The position numbers were made by a program, and so were the translations under genes. The notes under the pieces were generated by a model. That model ran no database searches. It saw only the letters and a program-made list of their open reading frames with translations, and had not been told where the DNA came from. From Roseburia sp. (GTDB lineage: Bacteria; Bacillota; Clostridia; Lachnospirales; Lachnospiraceae), in assembly GCA_017626625.1 (NCBI GenBank), contig JAGAIK010000216.1:1-6833 (forward strand): 6,833 bases of DNA, written 5' to 3'. This document shows, one piece after another, positions 1 to 5,429 of the stretch. Positions within the stretch are counted from its first letter, which is position 1; the number at the start of each line of letters is the position of its first letter.

Positions 1-372
1 ATGGGTCTTAATACATGCTGGGTGGCTATGACCTACAGCAAAGTCAAAACAGCTTATAAGGTAGAAAAGGGTGAAAAGCTCTGCATCGTCATCGCCCTGG
101 GATACGGCGCAGTCCAGGGAGTGCCCCACAACTCAAAGAAGCTCCCGGAGGTAGCAAAGGCAGAGGGCAAAATGCCGGAGTGGTTCCAAAAGGGCGCAGA
201 GGCTGCCCTGCTGGCTCCTACTGCCATGAATCAGCAAAAGTTCTCGTTTACATTAAACGGAAACAAAGTATCCGCCAAAGCGGGGTCAGGCTTTTACACA
301 AAAATTGACCTGGGCATCGCCAAGTACCACTTTGAATTAGGGGCAGGCAGAGAACACTTTTCCTGGGCGTAA
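1..372 (+). CDS. Nitroreductase family protein (TM1586-like), 3' part only
   Basis: This is the C-terminal 123 residues of an FMN-dependent nitroreductase-fold protein; the gene starts before the window. The GLNTCWVAMTYSK stretch (residues 2-14), the 'QGVPHNSKK' segment (39-47), the 'EAALLAPTAMNQQ' helix (67-79, where family members contact flavin and the dimer partner) and the 'KIDLGIAKYHFEL' end (101-113) match the putative TM nitroreductase family (Thermotoga TM1586 type). The first ATG is in frame at base 1, but the family has a further N-terminal half and no ribosome site can be seen, so I treat it as an internal methionine. The role is probably NAD(P)H-dependent reduction of an unknown, possibly nitroaromatic, substrate in the cytoplasm. 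The protein ends GAGREHFSWA, and the bases for this end recur 66 bp downstream. The gene converges with the Nudix gene. Confidence 0.85.
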   Translation: MGLNTCWVAMTYSKVKTAYKVEKGEKLCIVIALGYGAVQGVPHNSKKLPEVAKAEGKMPEWFQKGAEAALLAPTAMNQQKFSFTLNGNKVSAKAGSGFYTKIDLGIAKYHFELGAGREHFSWA

Positions 373-441
373 ACCGTGCTCTCCGGTGCTATCTTTGCCT
401 CGTATGGGGCAGGCAGAGAGCGGTTTTCCTGGGCGTAAGCC
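340..441 (+). repeat. 36-bp direct repeat duplicating the nitroreductase 3' end
   Basis: Two 36-bp copies, at 340-375 and 406-441, start with GGGGCAGGCAGAGA and share TTTTCCTGGGCGTAA. By eye they match at 32 of 36 positions. The first copy encodes the last ten residues of the nitroreductase plus its TAA stop. The second lies 66 bp (22 codons) away in the same frame and encodes GAGRERFSWA plus TAA. The 30 bp between copies shows no clear similarity to the sequence before copy one. It may be a local duplication, a scar of recombination between related genes, or a dispersed repeat. Confidence 0.85.
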
Positions 442-489
442 ACAGACTGGGAAATGTGGAAGCGGTGTCACGGCTATTTACCGGAGCGC

Positions 490-513
490 CTGCGGCGAAA
501 ACAACCGCCGCAG
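490..513. repeat. GC-rich inverted repeat in the convergent gap
   Basis: CTGCGGCG (490-497) and CGCCGCAG (506-513) form a perfect 8-bp stem with an 8-base loop, between the ends of the nitroreductase and Nudix genes. The position would suit a two-way terminator, but neither strand has a T-run after the stem. It is a hairpin of uncertain role rather than a typical intrinsic terminator. Confidence 0.45.
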
Positions 514-527
514 CTTCCCCATACCTC

Positions 528-962
528 TCACAGACCAGGCATTCTCCTTTGAAATTCCTCTATCAGCAACGGCTGAATCAGCGGATATGTCCAATGCTCC
601 GGAAGTTCCTCGAAAAACTCTATCCGCTCAATTTCACTGTGCAGCTCTTTCTCAAACTCTGTAATATCCGCATAATAGAGCATACCGTAACTCTCTTCCC
701 CCGTTTCATTTACTCTGGTTTTCCCCTCAACGGAATATGCGCATACCTGCCGAATTTCATATTTTATTGCCCCAGTCTCCTCGTAGAGTTCTCTCTTTGC
801 AGCCTCTAGGATACTCTCATTCTTTTCCCTGTGACCGCCGGGGCATTCATAGGTTTCTCTTTCTTTATGCTTGCAAAATACCCATTTTCCATTGCATTTA
901 GACATAATTACCGCAAATTTTAACAGACTGTCCTCGACATTTTCATAAAAATGTACTTTCAT
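528..962 (-). CDS. Nudix hydrolase (MutT/YtkD-like)
   Basis: A 144-residue Nudix pyrophosphohydrolase that probably cleaves a nucleoside diphosphate-linked substrate in the cytoplasm with Mg2+ help. The complete Nudix box is visible: GHREKNE, then SILEAAK, then RELYEETGA, fitting Gx5Ex7REUxEExGU (about residues 43-65 from the chosen start). The preceding 'WVFCKHKERETYECPGG' and later 'YADITEFEKEL' and 'FFEELPEHWTYP' recall the Bacillus YtkD/RppH-type branch (8-oxo-dGTP or mRNA 5' pyrophosphate hydrolysis), but the substrate cannot be fixed from sequence. An upstream in-frame ATG (966-968) abuts the GGAGGT Shine-Dalgarno at 969-974 with no spacer. The second ATG (960-962) sits 7 bases from GGAGG, so I choose it. 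The gene lies 71 bp after the S41 peptidase stop and may share its transcript. Length is normal for a single-domain Nudix protein. Confidence 0.9.
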   Translation of the reverse strand: MKVHFYENVEDSLLKFAVIMSKCNGKWVFCKHKERETYECPGGHREKNESILEAAKRELYEETGAIKYEIRQVCAYSVEGKTRVNETGEESYGMLYYADITEFEKELHSEIERIEFFEELPEHWTYPLIQPLLIEEFQRRMPGL

Positions 963-994
963 AAACATACCTCCACGAAACTTCTGCTGTCAGT

Positions 995-1023
995 TTACTT
1001 TCTTACAGATAAAACATTGTCAA
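995..1023 (-). promoter_or_regulatory. Possible weak promoter for the Nudix gene
   Basis: The - strand has a perfect TTGACA (1018-1023) directly after the peptidase stop. The hexamer 17 bp further on, AAGTAA (995-1000), is a poor -10. Only the -35 match is good, so this is a weak candidate. Read-through from the peptidase gene could serve instead. Confidence 0.25.
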
Positions 1024-1033
1024 AGCCCTGCTG

Positions 1034-2500
1034 TCACTCTGCCAGATAATCGTACAGTACCTCCAACGCCTCCTCACTGCTACACCTGATATCCGGCTCC
1101 ACCAGTTTATCCCTGCATTCCCTGTCCGCACGGATAAATTCCTTGGTGGAAACCTGCATGTAGCTCTGGGAATTGGGCAGTTTAAAGACAGCAATGTCTC
1201 CGTAGCCACCCGGCGTGTTTCCGCAGGGCTCTCCCACAATTTGTCCCAGGCGGTTATCCTTGATATATTCCGCAAACATCATGGCAGAGCTAAAGGTATT
1301 TACAGAAGTGAGTACATATACCTTCCCGCGGAAAAGAAGTTCCTCATCTTTCTCATTATGGCTGATACCATCAGAAGGCGAAAGCTCAAAAAATCCCAGC
1401 CTCCACTGAAACGTCGGCTCCTGATAGCTGTCCACATCAAGATAGCGGATAAATTCGTTCGCCACCATGGAACTTCCGCCGCCGTTATTCCTTAAATCTA
1501 CCGCCACATTGCCGATATTTTTCTCCTTTATCTCCGAAAACATTTCCCGCAGGCAGGCGCAGTATTCTTCGTTGTACTCGCAGCTATCCAATGTCAAAAG
1601 TGCCAGATTTTCCTCTTCCATCAGCTCATACCGGACAAAGGGCTGTTTTTCGGTTTCCCCGTCTGACCGGTTAAGTGCTGCATATTCCTCATAGGTGATA
1701 AAATCATTTTCCCCATAAGTAACGGTTTCCAGATTTCCCTCTTTATCTTCATACGTATAGGAAACCCCATCCCGTACAGGTATATTTAAGTATTTCAGCC
1801 CCTCTAACGTAAGCAGGTCATTTTTCATGGAACTCATGCCCCAGCTTTCTGCGTCATAGCTGTACAGGGTGCTGTTTTGCCGGAACAAATCCTCTAATTC
1901 CACACCGTTTACCTGCCGCAGAGTCCTGCCCGCCTGTCTGTTTTTTTCCGTATCTTTCAAGTAATGCTTCTCCCTGTTATGCGCACGGACAAGGGTGTGT
2001 CCGTCGCCCAGAAGGGATAATACCGTTTCGATTTTCCTGCCGAGGGTACAGATGTCTATTTCCCCCGCCTGCTCTAATTCCGACAGTACGGTCTCATATT
2101 GTTTCTCAAGTTCTTCCGGCATTTCGTCTTTTAAAGCAGGATGAAGCTTCTTTACGTACTTCATGGCGTACTCTAAATCTTCCTTCGCCTCACGGGAAGA
2201 TACTTTTTCCACATCCGTATAATAATCGGGCTGTTTCCTATACGAAATACTGTTCCAATAGGGATTGCAATATGTTCCAAAAAGGGAAATACCAATGCAG
2301 ACAATAGTCAAAATGCCAAGCACTACACTGCCCGCCCTTCTGTCGCAGGTTCTCAGAAATGCCATGAAGGCGGCGAATGCCGCCAGGCTGAGAATGATAC
2401 TCGTAAATTCCGGCATGGAAAAAAACTGCAAATTCAGCGGAATGATTGCCACCGCTAAAACATCCAACAGGATGCAAAGAAACAGATAACCTTTTTTCAT
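1034..2500 (-). CDS. Membrane-anchored S41 family peptidase
   Basis: A 488-residue protein with three predicted membrane helices (about residues 5-22, 32-50 and 58-77), followed by a peptidase S41 domain. Basic residues at MKK and at RTCDRR between helices 2 and 3 suggest that the N-terminus is inside and the catalytic part outside the cell. S41 landmarks are 'LLGDGHT' (163-169, conserved His168), 'VAVDLRNNGGG' (332-342, substrate-binding strand), 'NTFSSAMMFA' (401-410, likely nucleophile Ser404) and 'VGEPCGNTPGGYG' (422-434, likely Glu424). This pattern fits the IRBP/tricorn-like tetrad rather than the Ser-Lys pair of CtpA; I see no clear PDZ domain. It ends near 'KLVEPDI', as many S41 proteins do. 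The likely role is cleavage of exported proteins or peptides; the target is unknown. The ATG at 2498-2500 has an AGGGGG site 9 bases upstream and a good promoter behind it. Confidence 0.88.
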   Translation of the reverse strand: MKKGYLFLCILLDVLAVAIIPLNLQFFSMPEFTSIILSLAAFAAFMAFLRTCDRRAGSVVLGILTIVCIGISLFGTYCNPYWNSISYRKQPDYYTDVEKVSSREAKEDLEYAMKYVKKLHPALKDEMPEELEKQYETVLSELEQAGEIDICTLGRKIETVLSLLGDGHTLVRAHNREKHYLKDTEKNRQAGRTLRQVNGVELEDLFRQNSTLYSYDAESWGMSSMKNDLLTLEGLKYLNIPVRDGVSYTYEDKEGNLETVTYGENDFITYEEYAALNRSDGETEKQPFVRYELMEEENLALLTLDSCEYNEEYCACLREMFSEIKEKNIGNVAVDLRNNGGGSSMVANEFIRYLDVDSYQEPTFQWRLGFFELSPSDGISHNEKDEELLFRGKVYVLTSVNTFSSAMMFAEYIKDNRLGQIVGEPCGNTPGGYGDIAVFKLPNSQSYMQVSTKEFIRADRECRDKLVEPDIRCSSEEALEVLYDYLAE

Positions 2501-2539
2501 AACTGTTTTCCCCCTATCATCATTCGTAAACTATTTTTT

Positions 2540-2568
2540 ACTATAGCATAGTAGTGTGATAGAGTAAA
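2540..2568 (-). promoter_or_regulatory. SigA-type promoter of the S41 peptidase gene
   Basis: On the - strand, TTTACT (2563-2568) and TATAGT (2540-2545) are separated by exactly 17 bp. This places the transcript start near 2533, about 33 bases before the ATG. The -10 is inside a dyad, TACTAT-AGC-ATAGTA at 2539-2553 (6-bp arms, read on the + strand), which could be a repressor site. Confidence 0.6.
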
Positions 2569-2630
2569 CCAAAATTATTTCCATATCGCAAAGCCCTGCT
2601 AAGTGGTGCATTTTCTCATCTGCCTGTATA

Positions 2631-2876
2631 CTAATTCAAACAGGAACACCCGGTTTCTTCCATAAACCTGTCGGCAATGTATTCCGGCGATTCCGCCCAA
2701 AGTCCGTTTTCTACCTGCTGCAATGTGAGGTAAGTTTTCGAGGTATAAAAACGGTCGATTGCTTCGATAAAATCTATCCCCAGCCTGTCCTGCAGCACAT
2801 CTATGACAGCCCGGATTTGAATGCAGACATTCATGGTGATATCTTTTCCGTTAAATACATATATTGCTTCACTCAT
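2631..2876 (-). CDS. Small protein of unknown function (81 aa)
   Basis: I do not recognise a named family with certainty. From the ATG at 2874-2876 it encodes 81 residues. GGGAG lies 8 bases upstream, so this start is preferred over an in-frame TTG at 2889-2891. The protein is predicted to be mostly helical: 'MNVCIQIRAVIDVLQDRLGI' is a long amphipathic stretch, followed by FYTSKTYLTL, VENGLWAESPEYI and ADRFMEE. The FY-S-TY...E-LW-ES-YI pattern resembles small Firmicute proteins that often sit in toxin-antitoxin-like pairs beside DUF3791/DUF3990 genes. That is a recollection, not a proven match, and no such partner is next to it here. It has a CSC motif near the C-terminus and no signal peptide or membrane helix. 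It sits alone between the nuclease (163 bp upstream) and the peptidase (130 bp downstream), so it probably has its own promoter. Confidence 0.75.
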   Translation of the reverse strand: MSEAIYVFNGKDITMNVCIQIRAVIDVLQDRLGIDFIEAIDRFYTSKTYLTLQQVENGLWAESPEYIADRFMEETGCSCLN

Positions 2877-2913
2877 ACACTTTTCTCCCAAGAAATTTAA
2901 GATATTTTAATGC

Positions 2914-2930
2914 CCTTTCTGTGTGAAAGG
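2914..2930 (-). repeat. Small hairpin in the leader of the 81-aa gene
   Basis: CCTTTC (2914-2919) and GAAAGG (2925-2930) form a 6-bp stem with a 5-base loop, about 38 bases before the ATG at 2876. No T-run follows, so it is not a normal terminator. It might be a leader structure or chance. Confidence 0.3.
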
Positions 2931-2949
2931 AAACCTGATTATTTACCTT

Positions 2950-2955
2950 ACTATA
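2950..2955 (-). promoter_or_regulatory. Possible -10 for the 81-aa gene
   Basis: TATAGT followed by AA on the - strand is the same octamer as at the peptidase promoter. No convincing -35 lies 16-18 bp upstream, so the call rests on the -10 and an AT-rich setting. A 12-bp palindrome, TTCTAATTAGAA (2987-2998), lies some 30 bp upstream and could be an operator, though a palindrome this long is expected once or twice by chance in this window. Confidence 0.3.
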
Positions 2956-3039
2956 TTTTAACCTGTTCATTGCCTCGTCGGTACTTTTCTAATTAGAATC
3001 TATCATTCCTGCTATGCTTTTTCAATGAAAAACTTTCTG

Positions 3040-4326
3040 CTATTTCAGCATAGACAACAATTCTTCCTCCGCAACTCTGACGCACTCCGCCGCAAATTCC
3101 TTCCGATTCTCCGGATTGCTCAGCCGCACCGCCGCCTCGTTCATGGCTTTAAAATCCGGCACAGTGTCTATGCAGTACCTGCCGTTATCTCTTCCCGTAG
3201 GCAGATACCTCCACAGAAGCCACCACGCCGACGGCTTTATGTACCGTTCTTCCAGATAGTTTGCCGCCTCATTTTTCAAATCCACATCTATCTCGTCCTG
3301 CTGGTTTCCCACGCCTTCCTCTGTCACCGCACTGTTGTTAAAGAGACAGAACCCCGCAAAAAGACGGTGCTCTACCTCGACACGGAACCACATGGAAATG
3401 TCCTCCCGGAATTTTGCCCGGCACACCACATAATTCAGCCCCGGATAGGTGGAATAGCAATGGTAAAAGTCCTCCGTTGCCTGTTCTTCGTAGCTGTACC
3501 AGGAATGCTCCGTCTCCAATTTCAGACCATACTTCTCCTGCAAAGGCTTCATCTGCTCCCTGATTTCCTCTAGCACCAGCCGAATCAGCCCCGCCTTTGC
3601 CTCGTCCATTGCCCGGCAGACCGCAAGCCCGCTGCGAAAATGCTCTTCGTCACTTAAAATTTTTCCCGCAATCTCCTGTTTCATTTCCATGTCCCCCGCC
3701 TTCACAAAGGTTTCCACTGCCTCCCGGAACTGCTCTAAGCTGTCTTTCATCCTGCCCGTTTCCTGCGCAATCAGCTTATCTAACCAGCCCAGAATATGTT
3801 TCTGAAAAGAAATGTTGTAAATTTTTTCCTCCGGCAGTTCCGACGCTCCTTTGCACCTGCTGTATTTTCCCGGATAGGTTCCGGTTCTGGTAAGATAAAC
3901 TACTTTTGCAGATTCATCCTGCCGGAGAGCGTACTGATAATAATCATAGCACTGGCTTTTCTGTTCCCCGGCATAGATTTTTACTTCAATGGGAATAAAC
4001 CTGTTTCGGTTACAGATGACAAGGTCAATCCGGCGTTCCCCGTCAATCTCATATTCCCGGTACACTCTCATGTTTTCTAACTCTGCTTCCTCTATGGGAT
4101 AATCTTTCAGCACCTCCCGGAAAAATTCCCGCAGATAGAGGGTTCCCCGCTGGTGAGAGCCTGTAGGATTCAACAAATCCGCCAGCACTCTGCATATCAG
4201 GACTTCCTTTCCGGAAATTCCTAACACCTGAAAAAGATTGTATTCTCTGCACTGATTTTCCGGCTCCTTACCACGGCTTTGAAACCCCCGGACAATCTCT
4301 TCTAACATTTCAATTTCCTGCCTCAC
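3040..4326 (-). CDS. PD-(D/E)XK nuclease superfamily protein
   Basis: A 428-residue protein matching the PD-(D/E)XK nuclease superfamily branch known as PDDEXK_4 (PF14281). Family landmarks run in order: 'YNLFQVLG' (29-36), 'EVLICRVLADLLNPTGSH' (41-58, with the alpha-A Glu41), 'ERRIDLVI' (97-104, Asp101), 'FIPIEVKIYAGEQ' (110-122, the E114-x-K116 core and Gln122) and 'YDYYQYA' (127-133). Asp101, Glu114 and Lys116 form the metal-binding triad, so the site looks intact. Residues 215-428 form a C-terminal region of unknown role containing an aromatic-rich 'HSWYSYEEQ'. The start is GTG (4324-4326) with GGGAGGG 8 bases upstream; Met7 is a less likely start. The gene lies 30 bp after the AraC regulator, so co-transcription is likely. 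Relatives occur both as solitary genes and in phage-defence regions. DNA cleavage is a family expectation, not shown here. Confidence 0.88.
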   Translation of the reverse strand: MRQEIEMLEEIVRGFQSRGKEPENQCREYNLFQVLGISGKEVLICRVLADLLNPTGSHQRGTLYLREFFREVLKDYPIEEAELENMRVYREYEIDGERRIDLVICNRNRFIPIEVKIYAGEQKSQCYDYYQYALRQDESAKVVYLTRTGTYPGKYSRCKGASELPEEKIYNISFQKHILGWLDKLIAQETGRMKDSLEQFREAVETFVKAGDMEMKQEIAGKILSDEEHFRSGLAVCRAMDEAKAGLIRLVLEEIREQMKPLQEKYGLKLETEHSWYSYEEQATEDFYHCYSTYPGLNYVVCRAKFREDISMWFRVEVEHRLFAGFCLFNNSAVTEEGVGNQQDEIDVDLKNEAANYLEERYIKPSAWWLLWRYLPTGRDNGRYCIDTVPDFKAMNEAAVRLSNPENRKEFAAECVRVAEEELLSMLK

Positions 4327-4356
4327 CAGCCTGACCCTCCCTGTCTGCTTTCTTTT

Positions 4357-5256
4357 CTATTTTATCCGAAGTACCGGAATTGCGATTCTCGCTCCGATAC
4401 TGCTGTCTGCACCAAAGTTAAATGCAGGCGCTTTCTCATAGGCAAACTGATAACCATAGACAGCAGGCTCGTATTTCCCGGAAGCGGCATATACGCTCTC
4501 AATCGCCTTGCCGAAATCCTCCGGTTTCTCATAGGGTTCACTCTGAAAATACAACATCGTGCACTCCGGCAATTCCGCCACCCGGTACTGTCCCGGCAGC
4601 TTTTTGTCATAGTCTAACGGAACTTCGATTCCTGCGGCAACCCTGGAATGTCCCTCCGCCACCAGAAAATCCGGCAATTCTAATAATGCCACCGTATCCA
4701 TTTTTTCAGGAATGCTGTTTAACAGCCCTTCCCACTCACAGCCCATTTCCTCACAATAGGAAAGATAGTCTTTCGCCTTGCGGGATGGCAGATAGATTAA
4801 TTTCCTCTTTTCCCGCTCCTGTGCTGTAATCATACATAAGCTCAAATTTTCCCTGTTCATAGGCACCTCCCGATGATTTTGTAAAATGTGATAATGACTG
4901 ACGGGATACTGGATAAACAGGGGAATGGCAGTTTTTTTGTCACGGTATTCCGAGGGCGTTATCCCAAACCGTTTCCGAAAGGAGCGGGTAAATCCCTCAT
5001 GGGACTGAAAATGACTTTCCAGAGCAATATCCACCACCGCCTTTTTTGCGTAAAGCAGCTTCTCTGCTCCCGCTGTCAGGCACACGGCATTACTATACTC
5101 CTGTATGGTTTTCCCCAGGTACTCCTTGAACATCCGGTCTGCATGGCGTCTTGAATAGCCCGCCGCGGCGCATACCTGTTCCGGGGTAAAATCATCTTCT
5201 CCCGCATGTTCCTTAATATACTCCTGCATTTTTTCTACTGCTTTTAACTTATCCAT
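4357..5256 (-). CDS. AraC-family regulator with GyrI-like effector-binding tail
   Basis: A 299-residue DNA-binding regulator with the domain order of Rob-like proteins: the AraC helix-turn-helix pair comes first, then a ligand-binding tail. HTH one is about residues 24-48 ('TPEQVCAAAGYSRRHADRMF'). HTH two is about 73-104 ('VVDIALESHFQSHEGFTRSF', then RKRFGITPSEYR, the classic AraC ending). Residues 140-299 resemble the GyrI/AraC_E_bind effector domain ('GIEVPLDYD', 'LPECTMLYF', 'YGYQFAYE', 'IAIPVLRIK'). Such tails in related regulators bind bulky or cationic small molecules. The ATG at 5254-5256 has only a weak ribosome site (GACGGGA), and a short upstream ORF overlaps it. The regulator lies 173 bp after the ABC-F gene and 30 bp before the nuclease. 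I infer drug- or toxin-responsive control of one or both neighbours, but no operator can be assigned. Confidence 0.9.
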   Translation of the reverse strand: MDKLKAVEKMQEYIKEHAGEDDFTPEQVCAAAGYSRRHADRMFKEYLGKTIQEYSNAVCLTAGAEKLLYAKKAVVDIALESHFQSHEGFTRSFRKRFGITPSEYRDKKTAIPLFIQYPVSHYHILQNHREVPMNRENLSLCMITAQEREKRKLIYLPSRKAKDYLSYCEEMGCEWEGLLNSIPEKMDTVALLELPDFLVAEGHSRVAAGIEVPLDYDKKLPGQYRVAELPECTMLYFQSEPYEKPEDFGKAIESVYAASGKYEPAVYGYQFAYEKAPAFNFGADSSIGARIAIPVLRIK

Positions 5257-5284
5257 CGTTTCCCGTCCGTTTCAACATGATCAT
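5249..5284 (-). other. Possible leader peptide ORF overlapping the AraC start
   Basis: An 11-codon ORF, MIMLKRTGNDG, runs into the first codons of the AraC gene in another frame. Its TAA at 5249-5251 lies just inside the AraC coding region. An AAAAAAGG run lies 8 bases before its second ATG (5276-5278). Because the AraC gene's own ribosome site is weak, translational coupling is possible. The ORF is short and may be chance. Confidence 0.25.
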
Positions 5285-5296
5285 AACCTTTTTTAG

Positions 5297-5409
5297 AAGG
5301 AGGTGTCTTGACCTATTCGGACATCATGTTCTGTGTTGCAAATTTCAAGGGTTCACCATCCCGATTTTGGGTACGGCTGCCCCTGTATCGTTACATCATT
5401 TTTCCATAA
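5297..5409 (+). pseudogene. Short ORF with perfect Shine-Dalgarno; possible holin-like toxin remnant
   Basis: On the + strand, opposite the AraC leader, AAGGAGG (5297-5303) is followed 4 bases later by TTG and a 33-codon ORF ending in TAA at 5407-5409. It begins LTYSDIMFCVANF. This start, together with the strong AAGGAGGTG, resembles the small holin-like type I toxins of Firmicutes, which commonly begin MLTYSDL or similar and continue as one membrane helix and a basic tail. Here the expected ATG is missing, the hydrophobic run is very short and the rest (KGSPSRFWVRLP and on) does not fit, so it looks like a decayed copy. No convincing + strand promoter is visible. The toxin link comes from remembered family patterns. 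Confidence 0.3.
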
Positions 5410-5413
5410 AACA

Positions 5414-5422
5414 AGTATAGCA
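5414..5422 (-). promoter_or_regulatory. Extended -10 promoter for the AraC (and nuclease) transcript
   Basis: TATACT (5414-5419, - strand) is preceded by TGC, an extended -10 (TGn) element, starting just after the ABC-F stop at 5430. No good -35 is present, which is usual for extended -10 promoters. Transcription would begin near 5407, giving a leader of about 150 bases before the AraC ATG. I see no terminator between the ABC-F stop and this promoter, so read-through from the ABC-F gene is also likely. Confidence 0.5.
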
Positions 5423-5429
5423 CAAACCT

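Noticed and set aside
386..809. Overlapping + strand open frames covering the convergent gap and the Nudix gene
   Set aside because: No ribosome site of note, no motif, and they overlap a Nudix gene with a complete catalytic box.
1021..2600. 12-bp exact repeat CAAAGCCCTGCT at 1021-1032 and 2589-2600, flanking the S41 gene like ends of a cassette
   Set aside because: About one exact 12-mer repeat is expected by chance in a window this size, and no terminal inverted repeats, integrase or target duplication accompany it.
3012..3053. Outer arms CTATGC/GCATAG around an A/T-only inner repeat at the end of the nuclease gene, considered as a terminator
   Set aside because: The inner stem is only A-T pairs, the outer arms are separated by a 15-base bulge that spans the stop codon, and no T-run follows on the - strand.
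3025..3573. Long + strand open frame of 182 codons opposite the nuclease gene
   Set aside because: It lies wholly inside a strongly supported gene on the other strand, is rich in Arg, His, Pro and Leu as antisense shadows are, and matches no family I know.
4422..4829. + strand open frame of 135 codons opposite the AraC gene
   Set aside because: A shadow of a well-supported regulator gene; the protein is Pro/His/Ser rich with no recognisable motif.
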